Shown one piece after another: positions 1 to 6,130 of a DNA stretch of 8,041 nt (positions within the stretch are counted from its first letter, which is position 1; every line of letters starts with the position of its first letter). The notes under the pieces were generated by a model that was not told where the DNA came from, ran no database searches, and was given only the letters and a program-made list of their open reading frames with translations. Source of the stretch: Bacillota bacterium (GTDB lineage: Bacteria > Bacillota > Dethiobacteria > Dethiobacterales > Dethiobacteraceae); the NCBI GenBank assembly GCA_024650095.1, contig JANKMV010000017.1, positions 6,381 through 14,421 on the forward strand. The letters run 5' to 3'. A program made the position numbers and the translations under genes.

Positions 1-267
1 AGCACGTTCGAGACTATCAATGACAGGTAACATTTCTCGCACAACATCACAAACCGATTGTGTCGTCCATTCCTTCTTTTCATTTACGACTCGCTTGCGA
101 TAATTGTCAAAGTCGGCCTGTAGGCGCTGCAAGCGGGATAATAATTGCTCATTATCTTTTTGTAGCGCTAGCCATGCGGGGGATGTTGCTTCTTCTGCTA
201 CAGCTTCTGGGGCTGTAGTTGATTCAACTTGTTCCTCATTCATCTTTTCTTTTTCCTCTTCACACAA
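1..267 (-). CDS. grpE: Nucleotide exchange factor GrpE, N-terminal part (runs off the left edge)
   Basis: GrpE is the cytoplasmic nucleotide exchange factor of the DnaK chaperone. It releases ADP from DnaK so that folded substrate can leave. The visible 89 codons show an acidic, low-complexity N-terminus (CEEEKEK, then MNEEQVES), followed by the start of the long helix with the family signature LQADFDNYRKRV and then MLPVIDSLERA at the window edge. The C-terminal beta domain lies outside the window. The start is uncertain. A TTG at 267-265 lies 5 bases after GAGGTGA (279-273), a near-perfect Shine-Dalgarno placed directly after the hrcA stop. The in-frame ATG at 243-241 has only a weaker, more distant GAGGA. 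I prefer TTG. The gene is 13 bases downstream of hrcA and so belongs to the CIRCE-controlled heat-shock operon; dnaK and dnaJ are expected next but are not visible. Confidence 0.95.
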   Translation of the reverse strand, partial: MCEEEKEKMNEEQVESTTAPEAVAEEATSPAWLALQKDNEQLLSRLQRLQADFDNYRKRVVNEKKEWTTQSVCDVVREMLPVIDSLERA

Positions 268-272
268 ATCCT

Positions 273-279
273 TCACCTC
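273..279 (-). promoter_or_regulatory. Ribosome binding site that favours a TTG start for grpE
   Basis: GAGGTGA on the - strand, within AAAGAGGTGA, matches the 16S anti-Shine-Dalgarno at nearly every position and begins 1 base after the hrcA stop codon (283-281). It is 5 bases from TTG at 267 but about 30 bases from ATG at 243, so it can only serve the TTG start (or be unused). Confidence 0.6.
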
Positions 280-280
280 T

Positions 281-1309
281 TTATAACGCCTCAATAAGCC
301 GGTTTAACCGACTGGCGATTTCTTCTATCACGGTAATAACCCGTGCATATTCCATTCTAGTGGGACCAAGTACACCAATGGTGCCAACAGGACGGTCATG
401 TAAAAGATAACTGGCTGTGATTAAACTGCAGTCATTCATCTCTGCTAGATTATTTTCCGTGCCAATGCGAATGGATACACCATCGAGAGATGTTTCCAGC
501 ATAAACATCATGCGCTCACCCTGCTCGAAGAGTGTTAGCAAATGTTTTATTTTTTCCATGTCCTTAAATTCAGGTTGGTTAAGAATATTGGATGTACCAC
601 CAATAAAAACGCGACTTTCACCCTCTGCCGTACACTCTTCCAACATGTTCATCATATGATTAAAAATATCAACTCGGGCATAAAGATCATTTCGTAATCT
701 ACGCAGGCGCGCTGCCGTCAAACTAGCAATGGTTTTTCCCGTTAACTCACTATTTAAATAGGCTACAACTTGGTTTAACTCGTCCATACTCAACGCTTTT
801 GGCAACTTAATTACTTTGTTTCTAATATAACCCGTATCGGTAATTAAAACCACAAGCGCGCGTTCTGGATCGAAGGGGATAATACGCATCTGCTTAAAGG
901 CACTCCGTCTAAATTGTGGTCCCAATACCACGGATGTGTAGCTCGTCATTAGCGATAGAGCTCTTGCTGTTTGCTGGATAATCTGATCAATTTCTTGCTT
1001 TTTCTGCACCTTAGTAAAGAGCCCGGTAAGATAATCTTCTTCATACTGAGTTAAACTAGCTGTATCCATCAGAGTATCCACATAGAAACGGTAGCCTTGT
1101 TGAGAAGGAATACGGCCAGCTGACGTATGGGGTTGTGTTAAGAACCCCAGCTCTTCTAGATCAGCCATCTCGTTACGAATTGTTGCTGCGGATAATTTAA
1201 ACTGATAATGCCGTGAAAGAGTACGTGAGCCGACCGGTTCCGCCGTTTGGATATAATCCGTTACTATGGCATGGAGAATTTGCTGTTTTCTCTCATTCAA
1301 ACCAGTCAT
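281..1309 (-). CDS. hrcA: Heat-inducible transcription repressor HrcA
   Basis: HrcA is the cytoplasmic repressor of class I heat-shock genes; it binds the CIRCE operator, and its active state depends on GroEL. The protein has 342 residues, the usual family length. Residues 1-75 form the winged-helix DNA-binding region, with the hallmark stretch LSAATIRNEMADLEELGFL (39-57) followed by HTSAGRIPS and QGYRFYVD. The middle is the GAF-like domain, and the C-terminus carries the conserved VGTIGVLGPTRMEYARV segment. I start it at ATG 1309, 9 bases after GGAGGAGG (1326-1319). A TTG directly upstream at 1312 is 6 bases from the same site and would add one residue. It is the first gene of the heat-shock operon, preceded by a perfect CIRCE and a sigma-A promoter and followed after 13 bases by grpE, so it should repress its own synthesis. 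Confidence 0.97.
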   Translation of the reverse strand: MTGLNERKQQILHAIVTDYIQTAEPVGSRTLSRHYQFKLSAATIRNEMADLEELGFLTQPHTSAGRIPSQQGYRFYVDTLMDTASLTQYEEDYLTGLFTKVQKKQEIDQIIQQTARALSLMTSYTSVVLGPQFRRSAFKQMRIIPFDPERALVVLITDTGYIRNKVIKLPKALSMDELNQVVAYLNSELTGKTIASLTAARLRRLRNDLYARVDIFNHMMNMLEECTAEGESRVFIGGTSNILNQPEFKDMEKIKHLLTLFEQGERMMFMLETSLDGVSIRIGTENNLAEMNDCSLITASYLLHDRPVGTIGVLGPTRMEYARVITVIEEIASRLNRLIEAL

Positions 1310-1328
1310 CAATGTAGGCCTCCTCCGT

Positions 1329-1355
1329 TTAGCACTCTCTTAACGTGAGTGCTAA
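1329..1355. promoter_or_regulatory. CIRCE operator (HrcA binding site)
   Basis: The sequence is TTAGCACTC-N9-GAGTGCTAA with every arm base matching the consensus (arms 1329-1337 and 1347-1355, spacer TCTTAACGT). It sits between the hrcA promoter and the hrcA Shine-Dalgarno, at or just downstream of the predicted transcription start. Bound HrcA would therefore block initiation or early elongation. If the operator is transcribed, it also gives a 9-bp stem at the extreme 5' end of the mRNA. Confidence 0.97.
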
Positions 1356-1362
1356 AGCTAAT

Positions 1363-1389
1363 AAAAAAATACCATTATCGCTGGTATTT
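1363..1389 (-). terminator. Candidate intrinsic terminator of lepA-hemW, overlapping the hrcA promoter
   Basis: On the - strand, AAATACCA (1389-1382) and TGGTATTT (1374-1367) form a perfect 8-bp stem with a 7-base loop. A run of seven T (1369-1363) begins in the last bases of the stem. It lies 86 bases after the hemW stop. The stem is weak (only two G-C pairs), so efficiency is uncertain. The same bases form the -35/-10 spacer and much of the -10 of the hrcA promoter, so the inverted repeat could instead be a protein-binding site. Confidence 0.5.
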
Positions 1390-1394
1390 GTCAA
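1366..1394 (-). promoter_or_regulatory. Sigma-A type promoter of the hrcA operon
   Basis: On the - strand, TTGACA (1394-1389, perfect -35) is followed by a 17-base spacer and TATTTT (1371-1366, four of six matches to the -10 consensus). Initiation about 7 bases further on would fall at roughly 1359, just before CIRCE at 1355. The perfect -35 and the exact fit to CIRCE support the call; the -10 is mediocre. Confidence 0.75.
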
Positions 1395-1474
1395 GGTGCT
1401 ACGAGTGTTCTGGCAAGATAGTTTCATGGCTAATGGTAAACTCCCTCTCATTTCCTACCGATATCAAGCATTCG

Positions 1475-2614
1475 CTACCGTAAAAATTCAGCAAAAACGA
1501 GATTTGCTACAGGAAGGCCAGCCTCTGAAAGACGAATAGCGGTATTATCCGTGACAATGGCACCCAGCGCAAGTAAATGCTTGATTTCTTTAGCAAAGAC
1601 GTGACGTAAATCTTGCTGGAATCGTGCCTGAAAAACATCAAACCGTACTCCTGACAGTAAACGCAAACCAAGCATCATGGTATCTTCCATTTCCTGCTCT
1701 CTAGTTACAGCATGGCTGACAGCAAGGGGTAGTTGCCCCATTGCTAATTGTTGCAAATAGAGTTCAGGCTGGCATGTGTTTTCTAAACGCCTACCTTGCC
1801 AGTACGAATGGGCACCTAGCCCCAAGCCAAGGTAGGGATGATTATGCCAATATGTTTGATTATGCAGACTACGGTGACCCGTTTGTGCAAAGTTAGCTAT
1901 TTCATAGTGCTGGTATCCTTGCGCTTGCAAAAATTGCCGCCCGCTTAGAAACATGGCTAACGTTTCATCTTCATCAGGTAACTGTAAGTGACCGGAAGCC
2001 ACTTGCGTTGCTAACGGTGTTCCCTCTTCCACCTTCAAGCCATAAACAGAGAGATGTTGCGGGGCCCAATCACAGACCGTTGCCAGGGTTGTCAGTAGCT
2101 GTGCTTCTGTTTGACCAGGTAAAGCAGCCATAATATCTAACGAAACAGAGGGAAAAGAATCTTGACATAATAAAAAGGCTTGCTGTGCGCGCGCTGCAGT
2201 ATGCAAACGACCTAATAATGCAAGGCGATGGTCATCAAGATCCTGTACCCCTAAGCTGATACGGTTGACTCCCGCTTGTCCTAACAGCTTGACCAGCTCA
2301 GGCGTAATGGTGCCCGGGTTCGCTTCTACCGTCCATTCTGGTGACGAAAGCGGTAGATATCTGTGGCAATTATCCAATAGCGTCGCCAACTCCACAGTGG
2401 GCAACGCAGTTGGGGTCCCGCCACCGATGTAAAGCGTGGACACCATGATCCCTGCATCACTCAATTGCTGCCCCCGTATTGACAGTTCTTTTATTAGCGC
2501 TCGCACATAATCACGGGGAGAGAAATTGGTTGCACTGTACGCAAAGGAGAGAAAGTCACAATAATAACACTTAGCACGGCAAAAGGGGATATGAATATAA
2601 ACAGATGTTTCCAT
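1475..2614 (-). CDS. hemW: Radical SAM heme chaperone HemW (HemN-like)
   Basis: This is a radical SAM protein that binds heme and is thought to deliver it to apo-proteins. The family was long annotated as oxygen-independent coproporphyrinogen III oxidase. The protein has 379 residues. YIHIPFCRAKCYYCD carries the CX3CX2C iron-sulfur motif (C12, C16, C19), followed by D20. The lack of a fourth cysteine after the motif separates HemW from true HemN. GGGTPT (64-69) is the SAM-binding glycine motif, EANPGT starts at 98, and RISLGVQ lies at 118-124. The C-terminal HemN domain shows HNQTYWHNHPYLGLGLGAHS (251-270), typical of the family. Its ATG is one base after the lepA TAA and its Shine-Dalgarno is poor, so it is probably translated by coupling to lepA. 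Confidence is high for the family; heme chaperone activity is inferred from it. Confidence 0.95.
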   Translation of the reverse strand: METSVYIHIPFCRAKCYYCDFLSFAYSATNFSPRDYVRALIKELSIRGQQLSDAGIMVSTLYIGGGTPTALPTVELATLLDNCHRYLPLSSPEWTVEANPGTITPELVKLLGQAGVNRISLGVQDLDDHRLALLGRLHTAARAQQAFLLCQDSFPSVSLDIMAALPGQTEAQLLTTLATVCDWAPQHLSVYGLKVEEGTPLATQVASGHLQLPDEDETLAMFLSGRQFLQAQGYQHYEIANFAQTGHRSLHNQTYWHNHPYLGLGLGAHSYWQGRRLENTCQPELYLQQLAMGQLPLAVSHAVTREQEMEDTMMLGLRLLSGVRFDVFQARFQQDLRHVFAKEIKHLLALGAIVTDNTAIRLSEAGLPVANLVFAEFLR

Positions 2615-2615
2615 C

Positions 2616-4412
2616 TTAATCTATTCTCAACACGGCCATAAACGCTTCCTGGGGGATTTCCACATTCCCCACCTGCTTCATCCGCTTCTTTCCAGCCTTC
2701 TGTTTTTCTAAAAGCTTTCTCTTGCGACTTATGTCGCCACCATAGCATTTATCAAGTACGTTTTTACGCATAGCTTTGATCGTTTCCCGCGCAATGACCT
2801 TTTGCCCAATGGCAGCTTGAATGGGTACTTCAAACATTTGCCGCGGGATAATTTCACGCAGTTTACTGGTCAACTCACGCCCTCGTGGTGTGGCACGGTC
2901 AATATGGGCGATAAAAGAGAGCGCATCCACGATGGTAGCGTTAATGAGTACGTCTACTTTCACCAATTTTGCAGTACGATACCCCACCAGTTCATAATCG
3001 AACGAAGCATAGCCACGCGTGCGTGATTTAAGCAGATCAAAAAAGTCAAACACAATCTCACTGAGGGGAATTTCGTAAATAAGGTTAACACGGGTAGTAT
3101 CAAGATACTCCATATTGATAAAAATACCCCGTTTCCCCTGGCACAATTCCATCACCTGCCCCACATAATCGTTGGGCAAAATGACGCGTGCCGTCACAAA
3201 CGGTTCCTCAATGGACGCGATTTCTGTGGCTTTTGGCAAGCGCGAAGGGTTATCGATTTCGATAATATCACCATTGGTAAGATTAACATGATAAACAACG
3301 TTGGGCGCAGTTGTAATCAGTGATAGATTATATTCCCGCTCCAGCCGCTCTTGAATAATTTCCATGTGCAAGAGACCAAGGAATCCGCACCGGAAACCAA
3401 AACCCAACGCTTCCGACGTTTCCGGTTCAAAGGTTAGAGCACCATCATTCAAATTTAGCTTATCTAGTGCATCACGTAATTCTTCATATTCACCATTATC
3501 AGCCGGATAAAAGCCACAAAAAACCATGGGGTTGGCTCGTCGATAACCGGGGAGTGCCTCTACTGCCCCTTGATCCGCAGTGGTAATCGTATCACCAACG
3601 CGAGTATCCTTGACATTTTTAACACCGGCAACAATATAGCCCACTTCACCTGCGCATAAAGCACCAGAACGGGTCATACGCGGTCCAAAGGTACCGATTT
3701 CTGCCACTTCAAAAACTTTTCCATTAGACATCATTTTAATTTTTGTACGCTCACGGATTTCGCCTTCCATAATGCGCACATAAGCAATGGCACCGCGGTA
3801 TGCATCATAATGAGAATCAAAAATTAAGGCACGCAATGGGGCTGTAGCATCACCCGTCGGCGGTGGCACTTTTTGCACAACGGATTCCAAAACATCAATA
3901 ATACCAATACCTTCCTTTGCCGACGTAAGCACCGCTTCATCCGCCGGGATACCAATGATGTCTTCAATTTGTTGTCTTGCTTTATCCACATCGGCACTGG
4001 GTAAGTCAATTTTATTGATCACCGGAATAATTTCTAAGTCGTGTTCTAGTGCAAGATAAACATTGGCCAATGTTTGCGCTTCGATGCCTTGCGCCGCATC
4101 CACCACCAACAGCGCACCCTCACAGGCCGCTAAGCTACGAGAGACTTCATAGGTAAAATCCACATGTCCCGGAGTGTCTATTAGATTTAACATGTATTCC
4201 TGGCCATCTTTAGCCTGATACAATAAACGAACTGCTTGCAACTTAATCGTTATGCCCCGCTCGCGTTCCAAATCCATTTGGTCTAAAATCTGTTCGGACA
4301 TGTCCCGCTGCGAAACCGCACCTGTATGCTCAAGCAATCTATCTGCTAAGGTAGATTTTCCGTGATCAATATGCGCGATAATACTAAAGTTGCGAATGTT
4401 TCTCTGTTGCAT
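2616..4412 (-). CDS. lepA: Elongation factor 4 (LepA), ribosomal back-translocating GTPase
   Basis: LepA/EF4 is a translational GTPase related to EF-G. It acts on the ribosome in translation under stress and in initiation or subunit assembly. The protein has 598 residues, full length for the family. The G domain shows AHIDHGKS (13-20), RGIT (52-55), DTPGH (79-83, with the catalytic His83), NKID (133-136) and SAK (164-166). Domain II, the EF-G-like domains III and V, and the LepA-specific C-terminal domain follow ([22 protein letters not shown], and the end [12 protein letters not shown]). An upstream ATG at 4418 touches the AGGAGG directly and cannot be used efficiently; the second ATG at 4412 is 6 bases away, so I start there. 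It has its own promoter, and hemW follows after one base. No anomaly is seen. Confidence 0.98.
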   Translation of the reverse strand: MQQRNIRNFSIIAHIDHGKSTLADRLLEHTGAVSQRDMSEQILDQMDLERERGITIKLQAVRLLYQAKDGQEYMLNLIDTPGHVDFTYEVSRSLAACEGALLVVDAAQGIEAQTLANVYLALEHDLEIIPVINKIDLPSADVDKARQQIEDIIGIPADEAVLTSAKEGIGIIDVLESVVQKVPPPTGDATAPLRALIFDSHYDAYRGAIAYVRIMEGEIRERTKIKMMSNGKVFEVAEIGTFGPRMTRSGALCAGEVGYIVAGVKNVKDTRVGDTITTADQGAVEALPGYRRANPMVFCGFYPADNGEYEELRDALDKLNLNDGALTFEPETSEALGFGFRCGFLGLLHMEIIQERLEREYNLSLITTAPNVVYHVNLTNGDIIEIDNPSRLPKATEIASIEEPFVTARVILPNDYVGQVMELCQGKRGIFINMEYLDTTRVNLIYEIPLSEIVFDFFDLLKSRTRGYASFDYELVGYRTAKLVKVDVLINATIVDALSFIAHIDRATPRGRELTSKLREIIPRQMFEVPIQAAIGQKVIARETIKAMRKNVLDKCYGGDISRKRKLLEKQKAGKKRMKQVGNVEIPQEAFMAVLRID

Positions 4413-4418
4413 CGTCAT

Positions 4419-4424
4419 CCTCCT
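4419..4424 (-). promoter_or_regulatory. Ribosome binding site that sets the lepA start at 4412
   Basis: AGGAGG on the - strand ends directly against ATG 4418 (zero spacing) but lies 6 bases before the in-frame ATG at 4412. Only the second ATG has workable spacing. Confidence 0.85.
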
Positions 4425-4439
4425 GCCATCTTCTTGAAT

Positions 4440-4468
4440 ATTATAGCATTCAGCATGATGACAAGCAA
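4440..4468 (-). promoter_or_regulatory. Extended -10 promoter for lepA-hemW
   Basis: On the - strand, TATAAT (4445-4440, perfect) is preceded directly by TGC (4448-4446), the extended -10 element. A weak -35, TTGCTT (4468-4463), lies 17 bases upstream of the -10. It is between the 80-residue gene and lepA, giving a leader of about 20 bases. This indicates vegetative, sigma-A transcription of lepA independent of the sporulation genes upstream. Confidence 0.75.
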
Positions 4469-4490
4469 CAGTTCAAGTAAAGCCTCACCC

Positions 4491-4733
4491 TTATCGCCCC
4501 ATGTTCTGCCGGAATACCTGCCATATCTCACGATTTAGATGTAGCGTTCGTCCTGCAAATGTAAATACCCACGCGCCGGCATCATCACGTGATAGCGCAA
4601 TGGCTACATTCTCCCCCACTCTCCCACTAACCTGACGCAATGACCTCTCTGTGAATGTTAATCCCACACATAATAAAGTAAAGGCAAACAAAAAAATAAG
4701 CAAAACGGAAAGAACCGCTTGCTTTTTCTTCAT
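4491..4733 (-). CDS. Small membrane-anchored protein of unknown function (80 residues)
   Basis: I do not recognise this protein. It begins MKKK, followed by one hydrophobic helix (about residues 6-27, with Cys22) and then about 53 polar residues. By the positive-inside rule the tail should face outside the cytoplasm (N-in, C-out); no signal peptidase site is obvious. The tail contains AIALSRDDAGAWVFTFAGRTLHLN, which looks like two or three beta strands, and ends in a basic QNMGR. The gene is supported by a good Shine-Dalgarno (GAGGGGGGA, a few bases before the ATG) and by its clean fit between spoIIP (68 bases upstream) and lepA. A Shine-Dalgarno start and a plausible membrane topology are unlikely for a chance frame. 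Lying behind spoIIP, it may be co-transcribed with it and expressed in sporulation, but this is inference. Confidence 0.75.
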   Translation of the reverse strand: MKKKQAVLSVLLIFLFAFTLLCVGLTFTERSLRQVSGRVGENVAIALSRDDAGAWVFTFAGRTLHLNREIWQVFRQNMGR

Positions 4734-4801
4734 GCTGATCCCCCCTCAATACATACATAGGAGTATTTTCCCCAGGGAACCCATGATTTTATACATTTTA
4801 T

Positions 4802-5875
4802 TTACTGGCCCGACTTATACAGCTGCGACAGTGCTTCAGCTAAAATGGGCAATGTGCGACGCACTTCCTCTAGTGAGTTCTGATAACCTCCCAATTCTAT
4901 CAACAGTGATCCGGAATGCAAGTTTTGGTTATAGACTAACGGACGTTCGCGAATACCACGGGAAACTCCGGGAGCTATTTGCTCCAACACGTTATGAAGA
5001 TATTGGGCCTTTTCCAGATTAGCCTCCCAGTTAGGGTAGCGGGTACCCACCACAAAGAGAATGCGGCCCGTTGCTTGACCATTGATCGTGGCCGTGGTAA
5101 CTTCTTTAGCCACGCCATCGCGATGTAAATCTACCACTAGTTCCGTATCCTGATATGTAGTGAGCAGCTGTTCTAATGTTGGCAGCGCCTTTTCATACGC
5201 TCCTGTACGTGGTACATCATGAATTTGTTTATTATGAATAACGGGGATGTGGTATTGACGCTGCAGTACATCTGCCAGTTCCTCCCCCAGTTGAGCAATG
5301 GTCATTGTCAGATCTGTGGAAATAAAGGCTTTCCCTGAAGAAGGGACAAAAGATTCAGTTGCATGTGTATGGTAAATCAAAACCTTTCCCTCGCCCGTCA
5401 ATTCATCACGAATAGGAATGGTAATTTTCGGTGTTGTTGTCGTTTGTCCGTTGTTCGGTTTGTTAATAAGAAGTTCAGGCACAATACCCAAGTAGGGGAT
5501 TTGTGCGAACATTATTGTTTTAGGATCTCGCAAATCACGCAGAACCACTCCCTGTAACACCTTGTCTGCAGAGCTGGCGGCATCCCCTTCTGGCACAGAT
5601 AATTGCGAAACATCACGTAAGCCAGGAATCACGGCTGAAACAATCCGTATATAAACGGCATCACCTAGGCTAAATAAACTGTCCACGACTTCATTTTCCT
5701 GCTCTATGGCTGTATCTACCGTGGCTACCGGTACGACCCTTTGTCTATAGAGATAACGCACACCTACCACCAATAACAGCGCAACCAGGATGCGTAACCA
5801 TCCGTTCCCTCTGCCATTACTGCGTTGTCGAAAACGCCTGTTGCCACGTACCGATAAATGAAATCCTCTGGCCAC
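4802..5875 (-). CDS. spoIIP: Stage II sporulation protein P, peptidoglycan hydrolase of engulfment
   Basis: SpoIIP is a membrane-anchored amidase and endopeptidase of the mother cell. With SpoIID and SpoIIM it thins septal peptidoglycan so that the mother cell membrane can engulf the forespore. The protein has 357 residues. A strongly basic N-terminus (1-25) precedes one transmembrane helix (about 27-43), then a linker of about 100 residues, a Thr/Pro-rich stretch (145-155), and the catalytic domain (about 160-350). The catalytic domain shows VLIYHTHATESF (165-176; H169, H171, E174), VVDLHRDG (247-254; H251) and LLIELGGYQNSLEE (324-337; E327), which are the conserved His/Glu positions of the family. 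The start is GTG 5875, 6 bases after AAGGAGGG. It follows gpr in the same direction, as in Bacillus subtilis, where spoIIP is under sigma-E. Confidence 0.96.
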   Translation of the reverse strand: MARGFHLSVRGNRRFRQRSNGRGNGWLRILVALLLVVGVRYLYRQRVVPVATVDTAIEQENEVVDSLFSLGDAVYIRIVSAVIPGLRDVSQLSVPEGDAASSADKVLQGVVLRDLRDPKTIMFAQIPYLGIVPELLINKPNNGQTTTTPKITIPIRDELTGEGKVLIYHTHATESFVPSSGKAFISTDLTMTIAQLGEELADVLQRQYHIPVIHNKQIHDVPRTGAYEKALPTLEQLLTTYQDTELVVDLHRDGVAKEVTTATINGQATGRILFVVGTRYPNWEANLEKAQYLHNVLEQIAPGVSRGIRERPLVYNQNLHSGSLLIELGGYQNSLEEVRRTLPILAEALSQLYKSGQ

Positions 5876-5881
5876 GCAACT

Positions 5882-5889
5882 CCCTCCTT
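5882..5889 (-). promoter_or_regulatory. Ribosome binding site supporting the GTG start of spoIIP
   Basis: AAGGAGGG on the - strand is 6 bases before GTG 5875. No ATG lies near it, so the GTG is the start. Confidence 0.85.
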
Positions 5890-5926
5890 CTAAGCAAATG
5901 AACTAAGAGATAATACCTCTGTATAT

Positions 5927-5954
5927 AAACTATGCTGTAAGCGTAGGATTATGT
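5927..5954 (-). promoter_or_regulatory. Possible sigma-E promoter for spoIIP (weak)
   Basis: On the - strand, ACATAAT (5954-5948) and CATAGTTT (5934-5927) are 13 bases apart. They resemble the sigma-E -35 (KMATATT) and -10 (CATACAHT) at 5 of 7 and 6 of 8 positions. The location, about 50 bases before the spoIIP start, suits the known sigma-E control of this gene in Bacillus. The match is imperfect and could be chance. Confidence 0.3.
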
Positions 5955-6001
5955 CTAAAGCCACAAAAATGGAACGCGTGCTGTTACTACTGGCAATATT
6001 C

Positions 6002-6097
6002 GCACTTGCTAATTGCAAGCGCTATAATCTTCCATTATAGCGAAACAGGCTGTTGCAATTACGAACCATTTCCGCTCGTTTTGCAACAACCCGTTTC
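6002..6097 (-). other. Cluster of three contiguous hairpins between gpr and spoIIP
   Basis: Read as RNA from the - strand, three stems follow one another. Hairpin 1 (6097-6042) has a 17-bp outer stem plus a 6-bp inner stem (6079-6074 with 6066-6061) and a 7-base loop. Hairpin 2 (6042-6020) is a perfect 9-bp stem, CGCTATAAT/ATTATAGCG, with a 5-base loop. Hairpin 3 (6022-6002) is an 8-bp stem with a 5-base loop. Neighbours share only 1 and 3 bases. The four non-Watson-Crick pairs (6047/6092, 6050/6089, 6065/6075, 6004/6020) are all G-U on this strand and A-C on the other. It begins 34 bases after the gpr stop. There is no good U-run after any hairpin, so it is not a standard terminator, though it may end or stabilise gpr mRNA. 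Confidence 0.6.
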
Positions 6098-6130
6098 TTT
6101 TTTTAACACTCTTTTCTTGCCTTTTGTATC

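Noticed and set aside
2494..2748. 84-codon open frame on the - strand across the lepA-hemW junction
   Set aside because: It overlaps the conserved ends of both genes in another frame; the composition is that of a frame shadow.
4651..5022. 123-codon open frame on the + strand
   Set aside because: It lies antisense to the 3' end of spoIIP and the start of the 80-residue gene, has no Shine-Dalgarno and no recognisable domain; both - strand genes are well supported.
6020..6042. TATAAT on both strands inside hairpin 2, as divergent promoters
   Set aside because: No acceptable -35 lies 16-18 bases upstream on either strand; the two copies are explained by the palindrome itself.
6042..6104. + strand intrinsic terminator (stem 6042-6097 followed by seven T)
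   Set aside because: The stem has A-C mismatches on this strand and no + strand gene lies upstream to be terminated. It might act on antisense RNA, but the - strand reading pairs better.
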